Of a stretch of 64,000 bases of DNA, positions 24,501 through 31,075 are shown piece by piece. A program made the position numbers and the translations under genes. The stretch is from Monarcha castaneiventris obscurior. Taxonomy: Eukaryota; Chordata; Aves; Passeriformes; Monarchidae. The notes beneath the pieces were generated by a model. It was not told the origin of the DNA. It searched no databases and saw only the letters and a list, made by a program, of their open reading frames with translations. Numbering within the stretch: position 1 is the stretch's first letter; each line of letters begins with the position of its first letter. Where the stretch lies: assembly GCA_026261815.1 (NCBI GenBank), contig JAMPIT010000188.1:124001-188000 (forward strand), read 5' to 3'.

Positions 24501-27500
24501 ACCCCCAGTCCCCCACTGACCTCCTAGGTGTCTGACCACAATGTCCTCTCTCCCACCCCAGATGCAGGTGGCCCAGCAGGCTCAGCTCCGTCAGGAGACG
24601 CAGCTCCTCCAGCAGAGCTTCCTGACGGAGAAGGATGCCCTGCTGCAGAAGGAGAAATTAATTGAGGAGGAGAAATCGAAGCTGGAGAAGCTCTTTAAGG
24701 ACGAGGTGAACAAAGCCCAGAACCTGAAGGCAGAGCAGGAGCGGCAGCAGCGGGAGATGGAGCAGGAGAAGCAGCAGTTGAAAGCTATGTTAGATGAAGC
24801 CAAGAAGCACCAGAAAGAAGCTGAGGAAAATGTCCGGCACAAGCAGGAGGAGCTACAGCAGCTGGAGAGGCAGCGACAGCAGCAGGAGAAACTTCTGGAA
24901 GAAGAGAACAAGAAGCTGAGGGAGAGGCTCGAGCAGATGCAGGAGGAGTACAAGGCTGCCCTGGCCCAGAGACGGGAGATCATGATCCAGACCGATGACC
25001 TGCCTGGGGAGGCCGTGGTTACGACGCAGCTGTTGGACGTCAAGGCTGTGCCCAATGGCCGGGATGCAGTGGACGGCTTAGCCCAGAATGGGGAGCCGGA
25101 GTTCGCCTTTGACGGCATCCGGCAGAAGGTGTCAGCAGAGAAGCTGGCTGATGCCGGCATTCTGAGCAGGGAGAGCTTAGACAAGTTGGTGAAGGGTGTT
25201 GTGAGTGTGGGTGAGCTCTCTCAGAGGGAGGATGTCAAGAAGTACCTGCAGGGCAAGAGCAGCATTGCTGGTCTGCTGATCAAACCCTCCAACCAGAAGA
25301 TGAGCATCTACGAAGCCATGAAGAAGAAGCTGCTCAGCCCAGGCACAGCACTGGTGCTCCTGGAGGCACAGGCTGCTTCCGGCTTCATCATAGACCCTGT
25401 GAGGAATGCAAGGCTCTCGGTGAACGAGGCGGTGCGAGAGGGAGTGATCGGGCCAGAGCTGCACAACAAGATGCTGTCGGCCGAGCGGGCTGTCACTGGC
25501 TACAAGGATCCCTACACAGGGGACAAGATCTCCCTGTTCCAGGCCATGCAGAAGGATCTCATTGTCAGGGATCACGGCATCCGCCTTCTCGAGGCCCAGA
25601 TTGCCACCGGCGGCATCATCGACCCCGTCAACAGCCACCGCCTGCCCGTGGAAGCTGCCTACAAACGTGGCTACTTCGACGAGGAGATGAATCAGATCCT
25701 GTCTGACCCCACTGATGACACCAAGGGCTTCTTCGACCCCAACACTCAGGAGAACCTCACCTACCTGCAGCTCATGGAGCGGTGCGTGACTGACCCAGAC
25801 ACAGGGCTGTGCCTCCTGCCACTCACTGACCAAGCAGCCAAAGCTAGAGAGCTGGTCTACACTGACAAGGAAGCCAAGGATGTCTTCAAGAAGGCCACAG
25901 TGACGGCGCCGTTTGGCAAGTTCCAAGGGAAGACGATGACCATCTGGGAGCTCATCAACTCTGAATACTTCACTGAGGACCAAAGGCGGGACCTGATCCA
26001 GCAGTACAGGACTGGCAAGATCACGGTGGAGAAGATCATCAAGATCGTCATCACGGTTGTGGAGGAAAGCGAGAAAAAGAGCCAGATGTGCTTTGAGGGC
26101 CTGCGGGGCCTTGTGCCCGCCGCTGAGCTGCTGGAGAGCAAGATCATCAACAAGGACCTCTACAACCAGCTGCACCAGGGCAAGAAGTCTGTAAAGGATG
26201 TGGCAGAGATGGAGTCCGTGCGGCAGTACCTGAAGGGCACGGATGCCATCGCTGGCGTCCTGGTGGAGTCGACTGGCCAGAAGCTCACCTTCTACGAGGC
26301 CCTGAAGAGAAACCTGCTGAAGCCAGAGGTTGCCCTGTCCCTGCTGGAGGCACAAGCTGCCACCGGCTACATCATCGACCCCGTGGGTAACAAGCTTTTC
26401 TCTGTGGATGAGGCAGTGAAGGCCGAGGTGGTGGGGCCAGAGTTCCACGAGAAGCTGCTGTCGGCAGAGAAGGCAGTGACCGGCTACAAGGATCCCTACA
26501 CAGGCCAGACGGTTTCCCTCTACCAAGCACTCCAGAAGGGCCTCATCCCCAGCGACACGGGGCTCCGGCTGCTGGATGTCCAGCTTGCCACTGGTGGCAT
26601 CATCGACCCCGTCAACAGTCACCGGCTCCCGCTTGAGGTCGCCTACAAGCGTGGCTACTTCGACCCGGAGATAAACAAGGCACTGTCTGAGCTCCGAGAT
26701 GATGCCAAGGCTTTCTACTGTCCCAACACCCAGGAGCACCTCACCTATGCCCAGCTGCAGAAGAGTTGCCACCGTGACAAGCAGACCGGCCTGTGCCTGC
26801 TGCCCCTGTCTGACAAGGCAATCCAGTCGCAGCAGGAGGAGGTCTACACCGACAGCCAGGCCAAGGAGTGCTTTGACAAAGCAACCATAGAGGTCCCTGT
26901 GGGCAGCATGAAGGGCCAGACGATGACCATCTGGGAGCTGATCCACTCCGAATACTTCACGGAGGAGCACAGGCGGGAGCTGCTCCGACAGTACAAGACT
27001 GGCAAAGTGACAATCGAGAAGATCATCAAGATCGTGATCACCATCATCGAGGAGGCAGAGACCAAAAAGCAAGAGAAACTGACATTCAGTGGTCTGCGGG
27101 CACCGGTACCAGCCAGCGAGCTGCTGGAGTCCTGCATCATCAGCAAAGCCCAGTACGAGCAGCTGAAGGAAGGCAAGAAATCGGTGAAGGACCTCTCTGA
27201 GACAGATGCAGTGAGGAGATTCCTTCATGGCAGTGACTGCATCGCTGGTGTCTATGTGGAGGCCACCAAGGAGAAACTGAACATCTATGAGGCCATGAAG
27301 AGGAACCTGCTGAGGCCCAGCACTGCTGTGGTCCTTCTGGAGGCCCAGGCAGCCACTGGGTTCTTGATCGACCCTGTGAAGAACCGTAAACTGTACGTCA
27401 ACGAGGCAGTGAAGGCTGGCATTGTTGGGCCTGAGCTGCACGAGAAGCTGCTGTCGGCCGAGAAGGCTGTCACGGGGTACAAGGATCCCTACTCAGGCGA

Positions 27501-30500
27501 CACCATCTCCCTGTTCCAGGCCATGAAGAAAGGGCTTATTGTCAGGGATCACGGCATCCGCCTGCTCGAGGCCCAGATCGCCACCGGCGGCATCATCGAC
27601 CCCGTGCACAGCCACCGCCTGCCCGTCGAGGTGGCCTACAAGCGCGGCTACTTCGACGAGGAGATGAACCGGACCCTCTCTGACCCCACTGATGACACCA
27701 AGGGCTTCTTCGACCCCAACACTCAGGAGAACCTCACCTACGTGCAGCTGAAGGAGAGGTGCATCGAGGATCCCGAGACGGGCCTGTACTTGCTGCCTCT
27801 GCGGGAGCCTGAGAAGCCGAAAGTGGTGGAAACCACCCACATGTACACGGAAGCAGAGACACGGAAGGTGTTTGAGGAGACGCAGGTGGACATCCCTGTG
27901 GGCAGCCGGGCAGGCTCCTCCATGTCGCTGTGGGAGATCATGCACTCAGACCTGCTGCCCGAGGAGCAGCGTAAACATCTCATGGAGGAGTTCCAGTCAG
28001 GCCGCGTGTCCAAGGAGCGCATGATCATCATTATCATCGAGATCATTGAGAAGACTGAGATCATCCGGCAGCAGAATCTCACATCCTTCGACTACGTCCG
28101 GCGCCGCATCACAGCCGAGGACCTCTACGAGGCCAAGATTATCTCACAGGACATCTACAACCTGCTGAAGCAGGGCTCCAAAACCTTCCGGGAGCTCCTG
28201 GACGTGGAGACGGTCTGGAAGTACCTTTATGGGTCGGGCTGTGTGGCTGGCATCTACATCCCCTCCTCCAAGCAGACACTCAGTGTCTACCAGGCGCTGA
28301 AGAAGGGACTGATCAACTCCGAAGTGGCCCGCTCCCTCCTGGAGGCCCAGGCAGCCACTGGCTTTATGATTGACCCCACGAAGAATGAAATGCTGACTGT
28401 TGATGAGGCAGTCAGGAAGGGCGTGGTGGGGCCAGAGATCCACGACCGGCTCCTGTCCGCAGAGAGGGCTGTGACCGGCTACAGAGACCCATACAGTGAG
28501 CAGAAGATTTCCCTCTTCCAGGCCATGAAGAAGGATCTCATTCCCAGCGAAGAGGCCCTCAAGCTCCTGGATGCCCAGATCGCCACCGGTGGCATCATTG
28601 ACCCGCACTTGGGCTTCCACCTGCCCCTGGAGGTGGCCTACCAGCGGGGCTTCATCAACAAGGAGACGTACGACATGCTGTCAGAGCCCAGCGAGGTGCG
28701 CAGCTACGTGGACCCCTCCACGGATGAGAAGCTCAGCTACACGCAGCTGCTGAAGCGGTGCCGGAAGGATGAGAACTCCAGGCTCCTCCTGCTCCCACTC
28801 TGCGACACACGGAAGCTCACCTTCCGGGGGCTGCGGAAGCAGATCACCGTGGAGGAGCTGGTGCGTTCGCAGGTGATGGATGAAGCCACAGCCCAGCGCC
28901 TCCAGGAGGGTCTCACCTCTGTCGAGGAGGTCTCTAAGAACCTGAAGAAGTTCCTGGAGGGCACCAGCTGCATTGCTGGCGTCTTTGTGGACTCCACAAA
29001 GGAGCGTCTGTCTGTCTACCAGGCCATGAAGAAGGGGATCATCCGGCCTGGCACTGCCTTCGAGCTCCTGGAGGCGCAGGCGGCCACGGGCTACGTCATT
29101 GACCCCATCAAGGGCCTCAAGCTGACGGTGGAGGAAGCTGTGCGCATGGGCATTGTGGGCCCCGAGTTCAAGGACAAGCTGCTCTCTGCTGAGAGGGCCG
29201 TCACCGGCTACCGGGACCCCTACACTGGAAAGCTCATCTCCCTCTTCCAGGCCATGAAGAAGGGTCTGATCCTGAAGGACCACGGGATCCGCTTGCTGGA
29301 GGCGCAGATTGCCACGGGAGGCATCATTGATCCTGAGGAGAGCCACCGCCTGCCTGTGGAGGTGGCCTACAAGAGGGGGCTCTTCGACGAGGAGATGAAC
29401 GAGATCCTGCTGGACCCCAGTGACGACACCAAGGGCTTCTTTGACCCCAACACGGAGGAGAACCTCACCTACCTGCAGCTCATGGAGCGGTGCATCACGG
29501 ACCCAGAGACCGGCCTCTGCCTCCTGCCTCTGAAGGAGAAAAAGCGGGAGAGGAAGACCTCCTCCAAGTCCTCCGTCCGCAAGCGCCGGGTGGTGATCGT
29601 CGACCCAGAAACGGGCAAGGAGATGTCCGTGTACGAAGCCTATCGCAAGGGCCTCATTGACCACCAGACTTACCTGGAGCTGTCAGAGCAGGAGTGCGAG
29701 TGGGAGGAGATCACCACCTCGTCCTCCGATGGTGTAGTGAAGTCAATGATCATCGACAGGCGCTCGGGGCGCCAGTATGACATCGATGATGCCATTGGCA
29801 AGGGTCTGATTGACCAGTCAGCCCTGGACCAGTACCGCTCAGGCACCCTCTCCATCACTGAATTTGCTGACATGCTCTCTGGCAACATGGGCGGCTTCCG
29901 GTCGCGGTCGTCCTCTGTAGGATCCTCCTCCTCCTACACCGTCAGCCCAGCTCTGTCACGGACCCAGATCTCCATGTGGACTGACCCGACTGAGGAGACT
30001 GGGCCAGTGGCAGGCATCCTGGACACAGACACTCTGGAGAAGGTGTCCATCACGGAGGCGATGCGCCGCAACCTGGTGGACAACATCACAGGGCAGCGGC
30101 TGCTGGAAGCCCAGGCCTGCACCGGGGGCATCATTGACCCCAACACCGGTGACAAGTGCACCGTTGCTGATGCGGTCACCAAGGGCCTGGTTGACAAGAT
30201 CATGGTGGACCGCATCAACCTGGCGCAGAAGGCCTTCTACGGCTTTGAGGACCCGCGGACCAAGACGAAGATGTCGGCGGCGCAGGCACTGAAGAAGGGC
30301 TGGCTGTACTATGAGGCCGGGCAGCGGTTCCTGGAGGTGCAGTACTTGACGGGAGGTCTGATCGAGCCCGACGCCCCAGGCCGTGTCTCCCTGGATGAGG
30401 CGCTGCAGAAGGGCACCATTGACGCGCGGACTGCCCAGAAGCTGCGGGATGTCAACACCTATTCCAAGTACCTCACCTGCCCCAAGACCAAGCTCAAGAT

Positions 30501-30891
30501 CTCCTACAAGGACGCCATGGACCGGAGCATGATCGAGGACGGGACCGGTCTGCGGCTGCTGGAGGCCTCCTCCCAGTCCAGCAAGGGCTACTACAGTCCC
30601 TACAACGTCAGCAGCGCTGGCTCCACCTCTGGATCACGCTCGGGCTCTCGCACCGGCTCCCGCTCAGGCTCCCGGCGCGGCAGCTTCGATGCCACTGGCT
30701 CTGGCTTCTCCATGACCTTCTCTTCCTCCTCCTACTCCTCCTCGAGTTTCGGGCGCAGATATGCGGGGGGTGCCCAGGGCACCATGGAGGTGGCTGCCCT
30801 TGCCCTCGTCCTGGCCGCATCCAGAAGCTGCGGGTGGGAGGCGAGCAGGGAGTGCCCCGAGGTGCGTGGGCCCCTGCTCCACGTGGCCTGA
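470..30891 (+). CDS. PLEC: Plectin (cytolinker of the plakin family), isoform starting in exon 1a
   Basis: Plectin links intermediate filaments to actin, microtubules, hemidesmosomes and other junctions. I assembled the coding sequence from GT-AG exons (one GC-AG), all in consistent phase. Coding exons: 470-578, 2400-2461, 3373-3462, 5010-5087, 5179-5271, 5466-5632, 6323-6438, 6531-6637, 6720-6839, 7439-7534, 7929-8056, 8604-8697, 8789-8943, 9373-9685, 10125-10202, 10604-10765, 12592-12696, 13618-13713, 13798-13923, 14547-14699, 15074-15228, 15301-15427, 15510-15693, 16098-16255, 16688-16866, 17142-17280, 17369-17725, 18496-18579, 18709-18813, 18989-19087, 20660-24040, 24562-30891. They give about 4,581 residues (4,598 with both optional exons), close to the mammalian protein. 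Domain order is CH1-CH2, plakin domain with SH3, coiled-coil rod, six plakin repeat domains, GSR tail. Identity with mammalian plectin is obvious throughout; only the last about 38 residues diverge. Confidence 0.96.
1145..1176. repeat. (CTTC)n microsatellite
   Basis: About eight uninterrupted copies of the tetranucleotide CTTC lie within intron 1, a pyrimidine-only tract likely to vary in length between individuals. Confidence 0.95.
2027..2142 (-). mobile_element. tRNA-derived SINE with CR1-like tail (TguSINE1-like)
   Basis: Read on the minus strand, this begins with a decayed tRNA-like head (CAGCTCGGTGCTTACAACGC, then CCAAGGTTGCAAGTTCAA, resembling A- and B-box regions of a tRNA-Ile). It continues with a linker and ends in CTCAGAATATTCTGTG, the type of 3' end shared with CR1 LINEs. 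This head/tail arrangement is that of TguSINE1, described from zebra finch and relatives. The copy is diverged and sits in intron 1. Recognition is from memory, so the family name is less certain than the SINE-like structure. Confidence 0.6.
2400..6637 (+). CDS. PLEC: Plectin actin-binding domain exons (CH1-CH2)
   Basis: Seven constitutive exons (2400-2461, 3373-3462, 5010-5087, 5179-5271, 5466-5632, 6323-6438, 6531-6637) encode residues about 37-274. They form two tandem calponin-homology domains that bind F-actin and, in hemidesmosomes, integrin beta-4. CH1 starts at [14 protein letters not shown] and contains [18 protein letters not shown] and [22 protein letters not shown]2 starts near [18 protein letters not shown] and contains [20 protein letters not shown] and [18 protein letters not shown]. 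Exon phases join cleanly throughout. Two optional exons, listed separately, fall inside CH1. Confidence 0.95.
3001..3015 (+). CDS. PLEC: Plectin micro-exon 2-alpha (HWRAE)
   Basis: Fifteen bases encoding HWRAE sit between a strong acceptor (ctgcgcag) and a donor (gtaggt). The five residues are those of the alternatively spliced mouse/human exon 2-alpha. The exon is phase 0 at both ends and can be inserted between HLIK (ending 2461) and AQRHV (starting 3373) without disturbing the frame. In mammals this insert lies within the first CH domain, is used in muscle and brain, and affects actin binding. Its survival in a bird argues that the splice choice is functional. Confidence 0.9.
3779..3814 (+). 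CDS. PLEC: Plectin micro-exon 3-alpha ([12 protein letters not shown])
   Basis: A 36-base, phase-0 exon flanked by ggggcag and gtgagt encodes [12 protein letters not shown], matching mammalian exon 3-alpha, a 12-residue optional insert in CH1. It lies between the exon ending 3462 (LSGDTL) and the exon starting 5010 (PREKGRMRF). The insert begins with PRE, the same residues that open the next constitutive exon, which suggests origin by local duplication. The protein frame is kept whether or not it is used. Confidence 0.88.
3815..5009 (+). other. Plectin intron after exon 3-alpha (no gene seen)
   Basis: This intron of about 1.2 kb is GC-rich. It contains short imperfect repeats of CCATGTGCCATGCCTGTCCCAG around 3,915-3,990 and otherwise nothing I can recognise on either strand. 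Confidence 0.6.
5975..6075. repeat. Short imperfect tandem repeat in plectin intron
   Basis: Three to four copies of a roughly 27-base phrase built on ACAGGGGATTGGGGTGTCAG lie between the exons ending 5632 and starting 6323. Confidence 0.7.
6720..19087 (+). CDS. PLEC: Plectin plakin domain exons (spectrin repeats and SH3)
   Basis: Twenty-two exons encode residues about 275-1345, the plakin domain of consecutive spectrin-type repeats that mediates binding to hemidesmosomal partners. Landmarks matching mammals are the WSQFLKFKE-like [20 protein letters not shown] (7439), [16 protein letters not shown] (7929), [20 protein letters not shown] (8789), [18 protein letters not shown] (13618), [18 protein letters not shown] (18989). 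The exon ending 8056 uses a GC donor (AGAG|gcgagt), required to give EFERLERLQ across the junction. The last exon ends EETLRR-type sequence LRRLEEEE in phase 0, joining directly to the rod exon. Introns hold most of the minisatellites listed here. Confidence 0.94.
8270..8520. repeat. GGGATG-rich simple repeat in plectin intron
   Basis: A purine-rich tract of diverged GGGATGGGG and GGAATGGGG units fills the intron between the exons ending 8056 and starting 8604. It has strong G-run content on the + strand. Confidence 0.85.
8990..9330. repeat. C-rich imperfect tandem repeat in plectin intron
   Basis: Degenerate CCCCCAAAGCC / CCCATG units repeat across the whole intron between the exons ending 8943 and starting 9373, with very few G bases on the + strand. 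Confidence 0.8.
10786..11235. repeat. Minisatellite of GGGCACGGACATGG-like units
   Basis: This is the first part of a long satellite block in the intron between 10765 and 12592. Units of about 12-18 bases (GGGCACGGACATGG, GGGGTGGGCA) are joined in variable order with a larger block repeated around 11,040-11,130. It passes without a gap into the next, compositionally different array. Confidence 0.88.
11240..12305. repeat. E-box-rich minisatellite array in plectin intron
   Basis: About 1.07 kb of diverged units of roughly 30-45 bases are built on CACACGTGTGCCATCCCTGC plus ACACGGACACGC. By eye I count more than twenty CACGTG palindromes. The repeat has almost no stop codons in several frames on both strands, so it yields very long but meaningless open reading frames. 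It lies between plectin exons ending 10765 and starting 12592. A few decayed CACACGTGTGTGAG units continue near 12,510-12,575. Confidence 0.92.
12975..13510. repeat. 36-bp minisatellite in plectin intron
   Basis: About fifteen copies of a roughly 36-base unit with two alternating variants: GGGGTGCAGYGGGCACTGGG followed by either GGTCACTGGTGT or GGTCAGCAGTGT. Copies are nearly identical, suggesting recent expansion and probable length polymorphism. The array occupies most of the intron between 12696 and 13618. Confidence 0.93.
14547..15228 (+). CDS. PLEC: Plectin SH3 domain exons within the plakin domain
   Basis: The exons 14547-14699 and 15074-15228 encode residues about 766-868. The end of the first and the whole of the second form the plakin-type SH3 domain: [16 protein letters not shown], then [20 protein letters not shown]. 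As in other plakins, this SH3 is embedded in a spectrin repeat and lacks the usual aromatic proline-binding set, so it is thought to be structural. The 15228 exon ends in phase 2 and joins [20 protein letters not shown] (15301). Confidence 0.9.
16320..16556 (-). mobile_element. CR1-type LINE fragment
   Basis: The + strand reads GAACGGTTTGGGTTGGAAAA then CCCACCCAGTCC and later TTCCCAATATCTCTCCTAAA, the reverse complement of the 3' region of avian CR1 LINEs. It is a typical 5'-truncated, diverged copy lying in the intron between plectin exons ending 16255 and starting 16688. CR1 is the dominant LINE of birds and reptiles, which is part of the reason for calling the source avian. Confidence 0.8.
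17775..18167. repeat. Three tandem copies of a 131-bp unit
   Basis: Copies begin at 17775, 17906 and 18037 with GTGAGGGGTGTGCCTGGCC and are nearly identical over 131 bases. A decayed fourth copy trails to about 18,400. The array lies in the intron between the exons ending 17725 and starting 18496. Near-identity implies recent duplication. Confidence 0.92.
19088..20659 (+). other. Plectin intron 5' of the rod exon (minisatellite, no gene)
   Basis: About 1.57 kb separates the exon ending 19087 from the rod exon. From about 19185 to 19530 it holds a roughly 43-base minisatellite based on CCCATCACTAACACTGGCCC ATGGCTGTGACTCCAGCC. The remainder has an extended open frame running into the rod exon, but it contains no plectin-like sequence and the acceptor at 20659 is strong. 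I read it as intron. Confidence 0.75.
20660..24040 (+). CDS. PLEC: Plectin central rod exon
   Basis: A single 3,381-base exon encodes 1,127 residues (about 1346-2472) of almost uninterrupted heptad-repeat coiled coil rich in Glu, Ala, Arg, Lys and Gln. It starts [18 protein letters not shown] and ends LLQQKAEE before a GT donor at 24041. The rod drives parallel dimerisation and sets the spacing between the actin-binding head and the intermediate-filament-binding tail. Both ends are phase 0 and the length is divisible by three, so skipping it leaves the frame open, as in the rodless isoform known in mammals. The following intron (24041-24561) shows no other feature. Confidence 0.97.
24562..30891 (+). 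CDS. PLEC: Plectin last exon: six plakin repeat domains and GSR tail
   Basis: The exon completes the coiled coil ([18 protein letters not shown]), then encodes six plakin repeat domains. They open near [13 protein letters not shown] (about 25,100), [14 protein letters not shown] (26,092), [14 protein letters not shown] (27,085), [13 protein letters not shown] (28,088), [13 protein letters not shown] (28,820) and [15 protein letters not shown] (30,001). Motifs such as [25 protein letters not shown] and [18 protein letters not shown] recur. The linker [17 protein letters not shown] before the last domain is part of the intermediate-filament-binding site. The tail carries the [19 protein letters not shown] microtubule-binding repeat. 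After GRRYA the sequence departs from mammals, with about 38 more residues to the stop at 30,889. Confidence 0.96.
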   Translation: MQVAQQAQLRQETQLLQQSFLTEKDALLQKEKLIEEEKSKLEKLFKDEVNKAQNLKAEQERQQREMEQEKQQLKAMLDEAKKHQKEAEENVRHKQEELQQLERQRQQQEKLLEEENKKLRERLEQMQEEYKAALAQRREIMIQTDDLPGEAVVTTQLLDVKAVPNGRDAVDGLAQNGEPEFAFDGIRQKVSAEKLADAGILSRESLDKLVKGVVSVGELSQREDVKKYLQGKSSIAGLLIKPSNQKMSIYEAMKKKLLSPGTALVLLEAQAASGFIIDPVRNARLSVNEAVREGVIGPELHNKMLSAERAVTGYKDPYTGDKISLFQAMQKDLIVRDHGIRLLEAQIATGGIIDPVNSHRLPVEAAYKRGYFDEEMNQILSDPTDDTKGFFDPNTQENLTYLQLMERCVTDPDTGLCLLPLTDQAAKARELVYTDKEAKDVFKKATVTAPFGKFQGKTMTIWELINSEYFTEDQRRDLIQQYRTGKITVEKIIKIVITVVEESEKKSQMCFEGLRGLVPAAELLESKIINKDLYNQLHQGKKSVKDVAEMESVRQYLKGTDAIAGVLVESTGQKLTFYEALKRNLLKPEVALSLLEAQAATGYIIDPVGNKLFSVDEAVKAEVVGPEFHEKLLSAEKAVTGYKDPYTGQTVSLYQALQKGLIPSDTGLRLLDVQLATGGIIDPVNSHRLPLEVAYKRGYFDPEINKALSELRDDAKAFYCPNTQEHLTYAQLQKSCHRDKQTGLCLLPLSDKAIQSQQEEVYTDSQAKECFDKATIEVPVGSMKGQTMTIWELIHSEYFTEEHRRELLRQYKTGKVTIEKIIKIVITIIEEAETKKQEKLTFSGLRAPVPASELLESCIISKAQYEQLKEGKKSVKDLSETDAVRRFLHGSDCIAGVYVEATKEKLNIYEAMKRNLLRPSTAVVLLEAQAATGFLIDPVKNRKLYVNEAVKAGIVGPELHEKLLSAEKAVTGYKDPYSGDTISLFQAMKKGLIVRDHGIRLLEAQIATGGIIDPVHSHRLPVEVAYKRGYFDEEMNRTLSDPTDDTKGFFDPNTQENLTYVQLKERCIEDPETGLYLLPLREPEKPKVVETTHMYTEAETRKVFEETQVDIPVGSRAGSSMSLWEIMHSDLLPEEQRKHLMEEFQSGRVSKERMIIIIIEIIEKTEIIRQQNLTSFDYVRRRITAEDLYEAKIISQDIYNLLKQGSKTFRELLDVETVWKYLYGSGCVAGIYIPSSKQTLSVYQALKKGLINSEVARSLLEAQAATGFMIDPTKNEMLTVDEAVRKGVVGPEIHDRLLSAERAVTGYRDPYSEQKISLFQAMKKDLIPSEEALKLLDAQIATGGIIDPHLGFHLPLEVAYQRGFINKETYDMLSEPSEVRSYVDPSTDEKLSYTQLLKRCRKDENSRLLLLPLCDTRKLTFRGLRKQITVEELVRSQVMDEATAQRLQEGLTSVEEVSKNLKKFLEGTSCIAGVFVDSTKERLSVYQAMKKGIIRPGTAFELLEAQAATGYVIDPIKGLKLTVEEAVRMGIVGPEFKDKLLSAERAVTGYRDPYTGKLISLFQAMKKGLILKDHGIRLLEAQIATGGIIDPEESHRLPVEVAYKRGLFDEEMNEILLDPSDDTKGFFDPNTEENLTYLQLMERCITDPETGLCLLPLKEKKRERKTSSKSSVRKRRVVIVDPETGKEMSVYEAYRKGLIDHQTYLELSEQECEWEEITTSSSDGVVKSMIIDRRSGRQYDIDDAIGKGLIDQSALDQYRSGTLSITEFADMLSGNMGGFRSRSSSVGSSSSYTVSPALSRTQISMWTDPTEETGPVAGILDTDTLEKVSITEAMRRNLVDNITGQRLLEAQACTGGIIDPNTGDKCTVADAVTKGLVDKIMVDRINLAQKAFYGFEDPRTKTKMSAAQALKKGWLYYEAGQRFLEVQYLTGGLIEPDAPGRVSLDEALQKGTIDARTAQKLRDVNTYSKYLTCPKTKLKISYKDAMDRSMIEDGTGLRLLEASSQSSKGYYSPYNVSSAGSTSGSRSGSRTGSRSGSRRGSFDATGSGFSMTFSSSSYSSSSFGRRYAGGAQGTMEVAALALVLAASRSCGWEASRECPEVRGPLLHVA

Positions 30892-31075
30892 GACCTGCCA
30901 GCTCCCCGAGGCGCCGCCTCACCCGCTCCGCATGTGGCAACGCTGCTGGCTAATCACTAGTATTTTTTTTTTTAATTTTGAACCTCCACTCTTCTCCCAA
31001 AGCAGTGCCTCAAGTTTAACCAAAAAAGACAAGACTAATAAATTAATATATGCGAATGTGCTGACAGTGTTTGTA
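30892..31075 (+). terminator. PLEC: Plectin 3' UTR and poly(A) signal
   Basis: A short 3' UTR follows the stop codon and includes a T-run (30,962-30,972). It ends with a canonical AATAAA at 31037-31042, followed by GT-rich sequence (GTGTTTGTATAT) suited to the downstream element. Cleavage should fall near 31,055-31,075. The AT-rich composition contrasts sharply with the surrounding GC-rich DNA. Confidence 0.8.

Noticed and set aside
24591..29664. Minus-strand open frames opposite the plakin repeats (up to about 750 residues)
   Set aside because: They are shadows of a strongly conserved sense exon with biased third positions; no domain or splice support.
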